From: Heritagella_A intestinalis
GTDB taxonomy: Bacteria; Bacillota; Clostridia; Oscillospirales; Acutalibacteraceae
Reading direction: 5' to 3'
Assembly (NCBI GenBank): GCA_904418995.1
Contig: CAJFQF010000003.1
Coordinates: forward strand, 186,001 to 250,000
Length of the DNA stretch: 64,000 nucleotides
Shown piece after piece: positions 26,284 through 34,520 of the stretch (positions are counted from its first letter, which is position 1; every line of letters begins with the position of its first letter). A program made the translations under genes and the position numbers. Under the pieces are notes generated by a model, which worked only from the letters and a program-made list of their open reading frames with translations, searched no databases and was not told the origin of the DNA.

Positions 26284-28263
26284 ATGGCAAAAAAACCGGC
26301 TTACGGTAACGACAGTATTTCCGCGCTGAAGGGGGCGGACCGGGTTCGCCGCCGCCCGGCCGTCATCTTCGGCTCCGACGGCTTGGAGGGCTGCGAGCAC
26401 TCCATTTTTGAGATTCTCTCCAACTCCATCGACGAGGCCCGGGAGGGCTTTGGCAAAAAGATTATTGTCACCCGCTATGAGGACCACTCGGTGGAAGTGG
26501 AGGATTTCGGCCGGGGCATTCCCGTGGATTTTAACCAGAAGGAGCAGCGCTACAACTGGGAGCTGGTGTTCTGCGAGATGTACGCCGGCGGCAAGTACAA
26601 CAACGCCCAGGGGGGCAGCTATGAGTATTCCCTGGGCCTCAATGGCCTGGGACTCTGCGCCACCCAGTATGCTTCGGAATACATGGACGTGGACATTCGC
26701 AGCGGCGGCAGCCGGTATACCCTGCACTTTGAAAAGGGTGAAAACGTAGGGGGCCTCCACCGGGAGGACTACAAAAAGAAGGATACCGGCACCCGCATCC
26801 GCTGGAAGCCGGACCTGGAAGTGTTCACCGACATCAATGTACCGGCGGAATACTATCTGGACATTATCAAGCGGCAGGCCATTGTCAATGACGGCGTGAC
26901 CTTTGTGTTCCGGAACCAGAGTAACGGCAAGTTTGAGGAAACGGAATTCGCTTATGAAAACGGCATTGTAGACCACGCCAAAGAGTTGGCCGGGGAGGAC
27001 AGCCTGACCCCGGTGCAGTTCTGGCAGACCGAGCGCAAGGTCCAGGACCGGGCGGACAAACCGGAGTACAAGACCAAAATCAATGTGGCGGTGGCCTTTT
27101 CCAATAAGACCCACGCTTCGGAGTACTACCACAATTCCAGCTGGCTGGAGCACGGTGGCGCGCCGGATAAGGCCGTGCGCAATGCCTTTGTCTATCAGAT
27201 TGACGCATATCTCAAGCAGACGGGGAAATACAATAAAAACGAAAGCAAAATCACCTTCCAGGACGTGGAGGACTGCCTGATTATTGTGATTTCCTCTTTC
27301 TCCAACGTGACCTCCTATGAGAACCAGACCAAAAAGGCCATTACCAATAAGGGCATCCAGGACGCCATGGTGGAGATGCTCCGCCATCAGCTGGAAATCT
27401 ACTTTATCGAGAACCCCCTGGACGCGGATAAAATCGCCAACCAGGTGCTCATCAACAAGCGCAGCCGGGAGGATGCGGAAAAAACCCGTCTGAACCTGAA
27501 GAAAAAGCTCACCAGCAACATGGACGTCACCAGCCGGGTGGCCAAGTTTGTGGACTGCCGGAGCAAAAATCCGGAAGAGCGGGAAATCTTCATCGTGGAG
27601 GGCGATTCCGCTCTGGGCGCCTGTAAGCAGGCTCGGGATCCGGATTTCCAGGCCATTATGCCCATCCGGGGCAAAATTCTCAACTGCCTCAAGGCCAGCT
27701 ACGACAAGATTTTTAAGAGTGAAATCATCACCGATTTGATTAAGGTGCTGGGCTGCGGCGTTCAGGTGAAATCCAAAGCCAACAAGGAGCTTTCCTCCTT
27801 TGACATCAACGCCCTGCGGTGGAACAAGGTTATCCTCTGCACCGATGCCGACGTGGACGGCTTCCAGATTCGCACCCTGCTTCTCACTATGCTCTACCGC
27901 CTGACCCCCGATTTGATTCAGGCCGGCAAGGTGTTCATCGCAGAGTCCCCCCTCTATGAAATCACCTGTAAGGACGACACCTATTTTGCCTATAACGAGC
28001 GGGAAAAGGACGAGTTTTTGAAAAAGCTGGAAGGGAAGAAGTTCACCATCCAGCGGTCCAAGGGACTGGGCGAGAACGAGCCGGATATGATGAACCTCAC
28101 CACCATGAACCCGGCCACCCGCCGGCTCATTAAGGTGATGCCCACGGATGCGGAGGAAATGGCGGCTATGTTTGATTTGCTGGAAGGGGACAACCTGGTG
28201 GGCCGCAGGAACCATATTGCGGAAACCGGCCATCTGTATCTGGATGACCTGGATATTTCCTGA
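26284..28263 (+). CDS. Divergent type IIA topoisomerase subunit B (ParE/GyrB-like)
   Basis: A 659-residue ATPase subunit. The GHKL part has EILSNSIDEAREG (Mg/ATP Asn and Glu), DFGRGIP and GLNGLGLC in place of the usual GLHGVGxS lid loop; a transducer domain follows; the Toprim domain has IVEGDSALG (usual EGDSAGG), IMPIRGKILN, CTDADVDGFQIRTLLLT; the end has QRSKGLGENEP and TTMNPATRRLI. All catalytic acids are kept. Several signature residues differ from canonical GyrB, so this is more likely the second, ParE-like clostridial enzyme. It precedes its A subunit by 17 nt. No canonical gyrAB is in the window for comparison. Confidence 0.88.
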   Translation: MAKKPAYGNDSISALKGADRVRRRPAVIFGSDGLEGCEHSIFEILSNSIDEAREGFGKKIIVTRYEDHSVEVEDFGRGIPVDFNQKEQRYNWELVFCEMYAGGKYNNAQGGSYEYSLGLNGLGLCATQYASEYMDVDIRSGGSRYTLHFEKGENVGGLHREDYKKKDTGTRIRWKPDLEVFTDINVPAEYYLDIIKRQAIVNDGVTFVFRNQSNGKFEETEFAYENGIVDHAKELAGEDSLTPVQFWQTERKVQDRADKPEYKTKINVAVAFSNKTHASEYYHNSSWLEHGGAPDKAVRNAFVYQIDAYLKQTGKYNKNESKITFQDVEDCLIIVISSFSNVTSYENQTKKAITNKGIQDAMVEMLRHQLEIYFIENPLDADKIANQVLINKRSREDAEKTRLNLKKKLTSNMDVTSRVAKFVDCRSKNPEEREIFIVEGDSALGACKQARDPDFQAIMPIRGKILNCLKASYDKIFKSEIITDLIKVLGCGVQVKSKANKELSSFDINALRWNKVILCTDADVDGFQIRTLLLTMLYRLTPDLIQAGKVFIAESPLYEITCKDDTYFAYNEREKDEFLKKLEGKKFTIQRSKGLGENEPDMMNLTTMNPATRRLIKVMPTDAEEMAAMFDLLEGDNLVGRRNHIAETGHLYLDDLDIS

Positions 28264-28280
28264 GAAAGGAGGAGGAGAAA

Positions 28281-30521
28281 ATGGCGAGAAAACGAAGCGA
28301 TGGCCAGACGGCCAGGGGCTCTGCCAAAGCCAAGGGCTATATTGCCGGGGCCGGTGAAATTGTAGAGCAGCTCATTACCGATACCCTGGAAAAGAACTTT
28401 ATGCCCTACGCCATGAGCGTCATTATGTCCCGGGCCATTCCGGAGATTGACGGCTTTAAGCCCTCTCACCGGAAGCTGCTCTATACCATGTATAAAATGG
28501 GATTGCTGAATTCCGGCCGGGTGAAGAGCGCCAACATTGTGGGCCAGACCATGAAGCTGAACCCCCACGGCGACGCGGCCATTTACGACACCATGGTGCG
28601 GCTTTCCCGGGGCTATGAGGCCCTATTGCACCCCTATGTGGACTCCAAGGGCAACTTCGGCAAGTACTATTCCCGGGATATGGCCTGGGCGGCTTCCCGA
28701 TACACGGAAGCCCGGCTGGATTCCATCTGCCAGGAGCTGTTCCGGGACATCGATAAGGACACCGTGGACTTTGTGGACAACTACGACAACACCATGAAGG
28801 AGCCCACCTTGCTCCCGGCCACCTTCCCCTCGGTGCTGGTCAACGCCAACACGGGCATTGCCGTAGGCATGGCCAGCTCTATCTGCCCCTTTAATCTGGC
28901 GGAGGTGTGCCAGACCACCATTGCCCGGATCCGGGACCCGGAGCACGATTTGCTCTCCACCCTGCAGGGGCCGGACTTTCCCGGGGGCGGCCAGATTATC
29001 TTTGACCGCAAGGCCATGGAGGAAATCTACCGCACTGGCCGGGGCGGCATCCGGGTGCGCTCCCGGTATACCTATGATAAGTCTGCCAACTGTATTGACG
29101 TGACCCAGATCCCCCCGACTACCACCATTGAAGCCATTGTGGAGAAGATTGTGGAGCTGGTAAAGCAGGGGAAAGTCAAGGAAATCGCGGACGTCCGGGA
29201 CGAGAGCGGCCTGGCGGGCCTGAAAGTTACCATTGACTTAAAGCGGGGCGTGGACCCGGACAAGCTCATGCAGCGGCTGTTTAAGATGACTTCCCTGGAA
29301 GACACCTTCTCCTGCAACTTCAACGTGCTCATTGCCGGCACCCCCCGGGTGCTGGGAGTGGGCGAGCTGTTGGACGAATGGGTGGCCTTCCGGGTGGAGT
29401 GCGTCCGCCGCCGCACCCACTACGATTTGCAGCAGAAGCAGGACAAGCTCCACTTGCTCCGGGGCCTGCAGGCCATTTTGCTGGACATCGACAAGGCCAT
29501 CGCCATTGTCCGCAGCACCGAGGAAGAACAGGAAGTGGTGCCCAACCTGATGATTGGCTTTGGCATCGACCAGACCCAGGCGGAGTATGTGGCGGAAATT
29601 CGTCTGCGCCATCTGAACCGGGAGTACATCCTCAAGCGCACCGAAGAAATCGCCACTCTGGAAAAGGACATCGCCGACCTGAAGGCCATCCTGGAATCCA
29701 AAACTCGGGTAAAGACCATTATTATCCGGGAGCTGGAAGCAGTGGCCAAAAAGTACGGCCAGCCCCGGAAGAGCCTGCTCCTCTACGCCGATGAAATCGA
29801 AGAGTATTCCCCGGAGGAGGATGTACCCGACTATCCGGTGAACCTGTTCTTCACAGAGGAGGGCTACTTCAAAAAAATCACGCCCCTGTCCCTGCGCATG
29901 AGCGGGGAACAGAAGCTCAAGGAGAACGACCGCGTTTTCCAGCACGTGGAATCCACCAACAGTGCGGAGCTGCTGTTCTTCACCAACCAGTGCCGGGTGT
30001 ACAAGACCCGGGCCAGCGACTTCCCGGACACCAAGGCCAGCGTGCTGGGGGAATACCTCCCGGCCAAGCTGGGCATGGACGAAGGGGAAGCGCCGGTGTA
30101 TATGGCGGTGACCAAGGAATACCAGGGCTTTATGCTCTTTGTCTTTGAGAACGGCAAGATTGCCAAGGTGGAGATGTCCGCCTACGCCACCAAAACCAAC
30201 CGGAAAAAGCTGGTGGGGGCCTACAGCGACAAAGCGCCTCTGGCGGCGGCCCTCTATCTGCCAGAGGACGGGGAAGTGCTCCTTACCTCCTCTGCCGGCC
30301 GGATGCTCCTGCTCCATACGGGGGCCATCCAGAGCAAGTCCAGCCGCACCACCCAGGGCGTGGCGGCTATGACCCTGAAACGGGGGCAGAAGGTGGTGCG
30401 GGTGCAGCCCTATGAGGAAGGGATGCTCCAAAAGCCCGACCGCTACCGCAAGGCCCTGCCGGCCCTGGGGGCCATGCCCGCCCCGGAGGATACCCAGGGA
30501 GAGCAGATGAAGCTGGAATAA
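28281..30521 (+). CDS. Divergent type IIA topoisomerase subunit A (ParC/GyrA-like)
   Basis: A 746-residue DNA-cleaving subunit. N-terminal RAIPEIDGFKPSHRKLLYTM, DNA-gate helix NPHGDAAIYDT, active-site Tyr141 in RYTEARLDSIC, the tower and coiled-coil domains, then a beta-pinwheel from about residue 505. The residue equivalent to E. coli GyrA Ser83 is Ala99 (quinolone-contact position). No GyrA box (QRRGGKG) can be found, which argues against true gyrase supercoiling and for a topo IV-type decatenase. Start has AAAGGAGGAGG upstream. It forms a two-gene operon with the B subunit. Confidence 0.88.
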   Translation: MARKRSDGQTARGSAKAKGYIAGAGEIVEQLITDTLEKNFMPYAMSVIMSRAIPEIDGFKPSHRKLLYTMYKMGLLNSGRVKSANIVGQTMKLNPHGDAAIYDTMVRLSRGYEALLHPYVDSKGNFGKYYSRDMAWAASRYTEARLDSICQELFRDIDKDTVDFVDNYDNTMKEPTLLPATFPSVLVNANTGIAVGMASSICPFNLAEVCQTTIARIRDPEHDLLSTLQGPDFPGGGQIIFDRKAMEEIYRTGRGGIRVRSRYTYDKSANCIDVTQIPPTTTIEAIVEKIVELVKQGKVKEIADVRDESGLAGLKVTIDLKRGVDPDKLMQRLFKMTSLEDTFSCNFNVLIAGTPRVLGVGELLDEWVAFRVECVRRRTHYDLQQKQDKLHLLRGLQAILLDIDKAIAIVRSTEEEQEVVPNLMIGFGIDQTQAEYVAEIRLRHLNREYILKRTEEIATLEKDIADLKAILESKTRVKTIIIRELEAVAKKYGQPRKSLLLYADEIEEYSPEEDVPDYPVNLFFTEEGYFKKITPLSLRMSGEQKLKENDRVFQHVESTNSAELLFFTNQCRVYKTRASDFPDTKASVLGEYLPAKLGMDEGEAPVYMAVTKEYQGFMLFVFENGKIAKVEMSAYATKTNRKKLVGAYSDKAPLAAALYLPEDGEVLLTSSAGRMLLLHTGAIQSKSSRTTQGVAAMTLKRGQKVVRVQPYEEGMLQKPDRYRKALPALGAMPAPEDTQGEQMKLE

Positions 30522-30529
30522 AAAAGGCA

Positions 30530-30561
30530 GGCCCCTTCCGGGATATTTCCCGAAAGGGGCC
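30530..30561 (+). terminator. Hairpin after the topoisomerase operon
   Basis: GGCCCCTTCCGGGA pairs with TCCCGAAAGGGGCC (one mismatch). There is no T-run after it, though an A-run precedes it. It may be a weak or processed 3' end. Confidence 0.45.
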
Positions 30562-30673
30562 GCGGGAGCCTTGGTTGCAAACGCCTTTTCACAGAGGCTC
30601 CTGGTGGTTATGCTCCCCGCTTTTTGGGGAGATATGCGTCAATTTTAGATTTTTTCCCGGGAATTGCCCTTTC

Positions 30674-30695
30674 TGCGCAAGGAAATACTTGCGCA
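30674..30695 (+). promoter_or_regulatory. Operator-like palindrome over the secG -35 box
   Basis: TGCGCAAG (30674-30681) and CTTGCGCA (30688-30695) form a perfect 8-bp inverted repeat with a 6-nt gap. A second overlapping pair, GAATTGC (30661) and GCAATTC (30693), flanks it. The right arm contains the -35 box. Confidence 0.45.
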
Positions 30696-30717
30696 ATTCG
30701 CCGCTTTGTGGTATGAT
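30689..30717 (+). promoter_or_regulatory. Promoter of secG
   Basis: TTGCGC (30689-30694), 17-nt spacer, TATGAT (30712-30717). Confidence 0.72.
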
Positions 30718-30750
30718 ACGAAAAGTAGTCTAAACAGGAGGCAGCAGGTT

Positions 30751-30999
30751 ATGAGTGCACTTGAAATCGTGTTCGGCGTTGTTTTGCTTTTGTTCTCCAT
30801 TGGCATTATCGTGATTGTTCTGCTGCAGGAAGGCCATCAGAAGAACGTCGGTGTGGTCACCGGCGGTGCGGATACGTTCTTCTCCAAGAACAAGGCCCGC
30901 TCTATCGACGCTTTCCTGGAAAGATGGACCAAGGTAATCGCTGTTGGATTCTTTGTGCTGGTGATTGTGATTAACATCATCATGTATTTCAGCGCTTGA
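30751..30999 (+). CDS. secG: Protein translocase subunit SecG
   Basis: An 82-residue membrane protein, part of SecYEG, with two TM helices (about 2-22 and 58-80) joined by the family loop QEGHQKNVGVVTGGADTFF. ATG 30751 has CAGGAGGCAGC upstream; the longer open frame to 30664 would cross the promoter. It lies before rnr, the usual Firmicutes order, but a terminator separates the two. Confidence 0.95.
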   Translation: MSALEIVFGVVLLLFSIGIIVIVLLQEGHQKNVGVVTGGADTFFSKNKARSIDAFLERWTKVIAVGFFVLVIVINIIMYFSA

Positions 31000-31010
31000 T
31001 TCACAAGTAA

Positions 31011-31051
31011 AGACAAGCCCCGCTGGCAGCAAAGCATGGCGGGGTCTTTTT
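31011..31051 (+). terminator. Terminator of secG
   Basis: AGAC and GTCT flank a CCCCGC/GCGGGG stem, followed by TTTTT. Confidence 0.82.
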
Positions 31052-31166
31052 CTGCCCTTTTGCCCGGATATTGGGGGCTTTGCAGGGAAAAAGAAACATG
31101 ACAGGATAGAAATAAGAGTTTTGACAAAATGGTATCGTATCAGGAGAAAAGGGAAAGAGTGTAATA

Positions 31167-33290
31167 ATGAATAGAAATCAACAGTTTGCAAAGGAAATGG
31201 AAGAACTCCTGCGCCGTTTTGGCGGCAATATGCGCGACCGGGACCTGCAGCAGATTGCGGGCATCCGGGATAAGAGAAAGTTTTATCAGATTTTGGATGA
31301 CATGAAGGCCGAGGGCATGGTAATTTTGGAGCGGGACCACCGGGTAAAGCTGGTGGACGCCAGTGAGAAGCAGACCGCTGTGATTGTGTCTTTGTCCCGG
31401 GGCTTTGCCTTCGCCCGGCTGGAGGACAGCGAGGAGACACAGGATCTGTTTATTCACGGCAGCAATCTCAACGGCGCCCTGCTGGGAGACCGGGTAGAGG
31501 TGCTCCCGGTGATGGACGACCCCCGGGGCCCCAGCGGCCGGGTGCTGAAAATCCTGGAAAAGAAGGAGCAGCGCACCACCGGCACCGTGGTCCGGGACGG
31601 CGTCTATTTTGCCCTGCGGGCGGACTGCGCCATCCGGTATGACATCTCCATTATGGACCGGGAGCTGCTGGGGGCCAAAGAGGGCGATAAGGTCATGGCC
31701 GAGCTGTATACCCGCCCTGGCCGGGACCGCCTCTACGCCAAGGTGGTGAAAATCTACGGCAAGGGTTCCAGCGCCAAGGTGTGCGCCGACGCGATTTTGG
31801 AACAGAACAATATCCCCGCCCGGTTCCCGGAAGAGGTGCTGGCGGAAGCGGAAAAAATCGGCAGCACCCCCATTTCCGAGGAGGACTTGAAAGGCCGGCT
31901 GGATTTGCGGGATATTGCCATTTTCACCATTGACAGCGCCTCTGCTAAAGACTTGGACGACGCCATTTCTGTAAGCCGCACCCGTTCCGGCGGCTATAAG
32001 CTGGGGGTTCACATTGCCGATGTGTCCCACTATATCAAGGAGGGCACCGCTCTGGATGAGGAGGCCATTTCCAGAGGCACCTCGGTGTATTTTGCCGACC
32101 GGGTGGTTCCCATGCTGCCGGAGGCCCTTTCTAACGGGGTGTGCTCCCTGAACGCCGGGGAGGATAAGCTGACCTTCTCCGCCATTATCCACTTGGACGG
32201 CGAGGGCAACATGGAGAAATACGAGTTCCGCAAGAGCATTATCCGCTCCAAGGTCCGAGGGGTTTACAGCGAAGTCAACGAGATTTTCGACAAGACCGCT
32301 TCCAAGGAGCTGCGGGAAAAATATGCGCCGGTGATCCGGGGCCTCAACGCCGCCCGGGAGCTGGCGAACCTTCTCAAAGAGCGGGCCAAGGAGCGGGGCA
32401 ACATGGATTTGGAGAGCGTGGAGCCCTATTTCACCCTGGACGAAAATGGGGTCTGTATTGATGTGCAGCCCCGTGTCAGCGGGGAGGCGGAGCAGATGAT
32501 TGAGCAGCTTATGGTCTGCGCCAACCAGGCCGCCGCCAAGCTGGCCCAGGATAAGGGCGTCCCCTTTGTCTACCGCATCCACGGCCAGCCGGAGCAGCGC
32601 CGGGTGGACAGCCTGGTGGAGCTGCTGGACGCGCTGGGCATCAGCGCCAAGGAAATCCGCAAGGGAGAGCCCCAGGCCAAGGATTTCGCCGTCATCCTGG
32701 ACCGGGTAAAGGATACCCCTGCCCAGCGGGTGGTTTCCCACCAGCTGCTGCGCACCATGGACAAGGCCCGGTATTCCACAGAGCCCATTGGCCATTTTGG
32801 CCTGGCCCTGGCGGATTACAGCCACTTTACTTCCCCCATCCGTCGGTATCCGGACACCGCCATTCACCGCATCCTGTCCGCCCTGGCAGCAGGGGAGAAG
32901 CCGGAAGAGATTACCCGGCACTATGCGGCCTTTGCCCAGACGGCTGCGGAGGAATCCTCCCGGCTGGAAGTGCGGGCCATGACGGCGGAGCGCTCTGCCG
33001 AGGACTGCTATATGGCGGAGTATATCCGCGGCCACATTGGGGAGCGCTTTGTGGGGATTATCAGCGGCGTGACCCAGCGAGGGGTGTTCGTGCAGCTTCC
33101 CAGCAGTGTGGAGGGCTTTGTGCCCATCGACAGCTTTGAGGGCTGCCGGTTTACCTTTGACGGCATGATTACCCAGTATGACGAGTTGAGCCACCGGAAG
33201 CTCACCATTGGCCAGGAGCTGGCCATCCGGGTGGCGGCGGCAGATGTAGCCAGCGGCCGCATTGATTTCCTGCCGGCGGAAGAAGAATAA
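31167..33290 (+). CDS. rnr: Ribonuclease R
   Basis: A 707-residue 3'-to-5' exoribonuclease able to unwind structured RNA. N-terminal winged-helix and cold-shock domains (about 1-210), RNB domain with DLDDAISVSR and GVHIADVSHYIKEG (catalytic aspartates), FTSPIRRYPD and the C-terminal S1 domain (GERFVGIISGVTQRGVFV, about 615-700). Slightly shorter than E. coli RNase R because the Lys-rich tail is missing. smpB and ssrA, its common neighbours, are not present downstream. Confidence 0.96.
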   Translation: MNRNQQFAKEMEELLRRFGGNMRDRDLQQIAGIRDKRKFYQILDDMKAEGMVILERDHRVKLVDASEKQTAVIVSLSRGFAFARLEDSEETQDLFIHGSNLNGALLGDRVEVLPVMDDPRGPSGRVLKILEKKEQRTTGTVVRDGVYFALRADCAIRYDISIMDRELLGAKEGDKVMAELYTRPGRDRLYAKVVKIYGKGSSAKVCADAILEQNNIPARFPEEVLAEAEKIGSTPISEEDLKGRLDLRDIAIFTIDSASAKDLDDAISVSRTRSGGYKLGVHIADVSHYIKEGTALDEEAISRGTSVYFADRVVPMLPEALSNGVCSLNAGEDKLTFSAIIHLDGEGNMEKYEFRKSIIRSKVRGVYSEVNEIFDKTASKELREKYAPVIRGLNAARELANLLKERAKERGNMDLESVEPYFTLDENGVCIDVQPRVSGEAEQMIEQLMVCANQAAAKLAQDKGVPFVYRIHGQPEQRRVDSLVELLDALGISAKEIRKGEPQAKDFAVILDRVKDTPAQRVVSHQLLRTMDKARYSTEPIGHFGLALADYSHFTSPIRRYPDTAIHRILSALAAGEKPEEITRHYAAFAQTAAEESSRLEVRAMTAERSAEDCYMAEYIRGHIGERFVGIISGVTQRGVFVQLPSSVEGFVPIDSFEGCRFTFDGMITQYDELSHRKLTIGQELAIRVAAADVASGRIDFLPAEEE

Positions 33291-33310
33291 ACGGCGTTTT
33301 TCACGTCTAT

Positions 33311-33354
33311 GCGCGCTTTTTGCGGGGTTCCCTGCAGAAGGCGCGTTTTGTTTT
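33311..33354 (+). terminator. Probable terminator of rnr
   Basis: GCGCGC...GCGCG outer stem with an inner GCGGGG/CCCTGC pairing, followed by TTTTGTTTT. The T-run overlaps the next -35 region. Confidence 0.55.
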
Positions 33355-33375
33355 GGGCCTTTGCCGCTGTATAAT
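33348..33375 (+). promoter_or_regulatory. Promoter of the DUF2508-bofA unit
   Basis: TTGTTT (33348-33353), 16-nt spacer, consensus TATAAT (33370-33375). Confidence 0.65.
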
Positions 33376-33433
33376 TCTGGAATATTTGTCCAAGCTAAGC
33401 ATATCCATAATAATACAGAAAGGCGGGAAAGGG

Positions 33434-33733
33434 ATGGAACTCACCATAAAGCTGACACAGTCCCTGCAAAGGTCGGTACTCCAGAAAGCAGAGCAGGGCC
33501 GGGAAGAAAAGGCCGCGGCACAGCTTCTCAAGGAGATCGCGGAGATCCGGTGGCAGATTGCCTGCAATGAAAAGTGGTTTGCCGCAGAGCGGGATGAAGA
33601 CCTGGTGGAAGCCTGCATTTATGAAGGGCAGGCTCTCCAGGCCCGATACCGGCATTTATTGCGGCGGGCCAGGCGGGAGCGGGTCTGCGCGCCGTCAGCT
33701 GCCTTTCCGGAGGAAAACGCCCGGTCGGGATAA
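33434..33733 (+). CDS. DUF2508 (YaaL-like) protein
   Basis: A 99-residue helical protein. The motif LLKEIAEIRWQI...DEDLVEACIYEGQALQARYRHLLRRAR is the DUF2508 core found in B. subtilis YaaL. Function is unknown. It lies directly before bofA, as yaaL does in Bacillus, so the pair is conserved. ATG 33434 has AGGCGGGAAAGGG upstream; the frame is open further upstream but crosses the promoter. Confidence 0.85.
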   Translation: MELTIKLTQSLQRSVLQKAEQGREEKAAAQLLKEIAEIRWQIACNEKWFAAERDEDLVEACIYEGQALQARYRHLLRRARRERVCAPSAAFPEENARSG

Positions 33734-33745
33734 AGGAGGAAGCGT

Positions 33746-34009
33746 ATGCCGGATGGGGAAGTTTTGTGGGCGGCAGGAGGCGTATTGGTCCTGCTGGTGA
33801 TTTTACAGCTGTGTGCCGGGAGCAAAAAGCCGGTGCGGGGCGCCATCGGCGCGGCCCTTTTGGGCTGGCTGGCCCTGGTGGCCGTCAATGTCACCGGGAT
33901 TTTCACTGGCGTTACCCTGCCGGTGAGCCCTTTGAGCATTGGGGTTTCCGGCGCGGCGGGCATTCCCGGGGTCACCTTACTGGTGGTGCTGGATATGCTG
34001 CTGGTGTAG
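33746..34009 (+). CDS. BofA-like pro-sigma-K processing inhibitor family protein
   Basis: An 87-residue membrane protein with two to three hydrophobic segments. The stretch AVNVTGIFTGVTLPVSPLSIGVSGAAGIPGVTLL is the BofA family signature. In Bacillus, BofA holds the SpoIVFB protease in the forespore outer membrane, so this suggests a spore-forming lineage. An AAAGGAGG lies 6 nt before the ATG. It follows the DUF2508 gene by 12 nt and is likely co-transcribed. Confidence 0.87.
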   Translation: MPDGEVLWAAGGVLVLLVILQLCAGSKKPVRGAIGAALLGWLALVAVNVTGIFTGVTLPVSPLSIGVSGAAGIPGVTLLVVLDMLLV

Positions 34010-34039
34010 GCGGCAAAAATCCGGGCCGGCGCATATAGT

Positions 34040-34112
34040 GGAACAGGCCTCTTACAAAGAGGCGAGCTTCGGGCAAAACTCCCTGTTCCGGGTTTTGCCC
34101 CGCGAAAGGAAG
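34040..34112 (+). promoter_or_regulatory. Structured leader with possible loop-loop pairing ahead of the LysM gene
   Basis: Hairpin A pairs GCCTCTT/AAGAGGC (34047-34063). Hairpin B pairs GGGCAAAAC/GTTTTGCCC (34071-34079, 34092-34100). The loop of B contains CCTGTTCC (34082-34089), the exact complement of GGAACAGG (34040-34047) in front of A. The SD follows directly. Confidence 0.4.
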
Positions 34113-34120
34113 GTACCGCC

Positions 34121-34474
34121 ATGATCAGCGTATATTACCGGGTAAAGGCCGGCGAGAGCCTGAGCCAGATTGCCCGCCGCTACGGCGTAGAGGAAGAGGT
34201 TCTGGTGCGGCTGAACCGGCTGGAAGGCGTCCGGTTTCTGGAAGAGGGCCAGCAGCTCCGGATTCCCGTCAAGGAGCCGGTGCGGCACAGGCCGCCAAAG
34301 CCTGCCCCGGCCCCTTCGCCGGAACCAGGCCCCTGGCTGGTGCTGCTTCCCGGGGAGACCGCCGGGGAAGCGGCGCGCCGGGCCGGCATCAGCGAGGGCT
34401 TTTTATTCTGGCTCAACGGGATGGCCCCCGGGCAGAAATTGTATCCGGGGCAAAGGCTGCGGATTCGTCCATAA
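34121..34474 (+). CDS. Small protein with two LysM domains
   Basis: A 117-residue protein. LysM 1 (about 4-50: YRVKAGESLSQIARRYGV ... EGQQLRIP) is canonical; a Pro-rich linker (about 53-71) leads to a second, more divergent LysM (about 72-117: LLPGETAGEAARRAGIS ... YPGQRLRI). LysM binds GlcNAc polymers such as peptidoglycan or chitin. No signal peptide or TM is visible, so it may act inside a sporulating cell (spore coat/cortex proteins often look like this) or leave by another path. Start chosen for GAAAGGAAGG upstream. Ends in a bidirectional terminator. Confidence 0.85.
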   Translation: MISVYYRVKAGESLSQIARRYGVEEEVLVRLNRLEGVRFLEEGQQLRIPVKEPVRHRPPKPAPAPSPEPGPWLVLLPGETAGEAARRAGISEGFLFWLNGMAPGQKLYPGQRLRIRP

Positions 34475-34476
34475 AG

Positions 34477-34510
34477 AAAGCCTGGCGCTTTTGGAGGCGC
34501 CAGGCTTTTT
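34477..34510. terminator. Bidirectional terminator, LysM gene and HTH regulator
   Basis: AAAGCCTGGCGC pairs with GCGCCAGGCTTT; T-run on the right, A-rich on the left. Confidence 0.92.
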
Positions 34511-34520
34511 GCTGGGAAGA

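Noticed and set aside
31121..31143. TTGACA before rnr as a promoter
   Set aside because: No acceptable -10 box lies 15-19 nt downstream; TATCGT is only 6 nt away.
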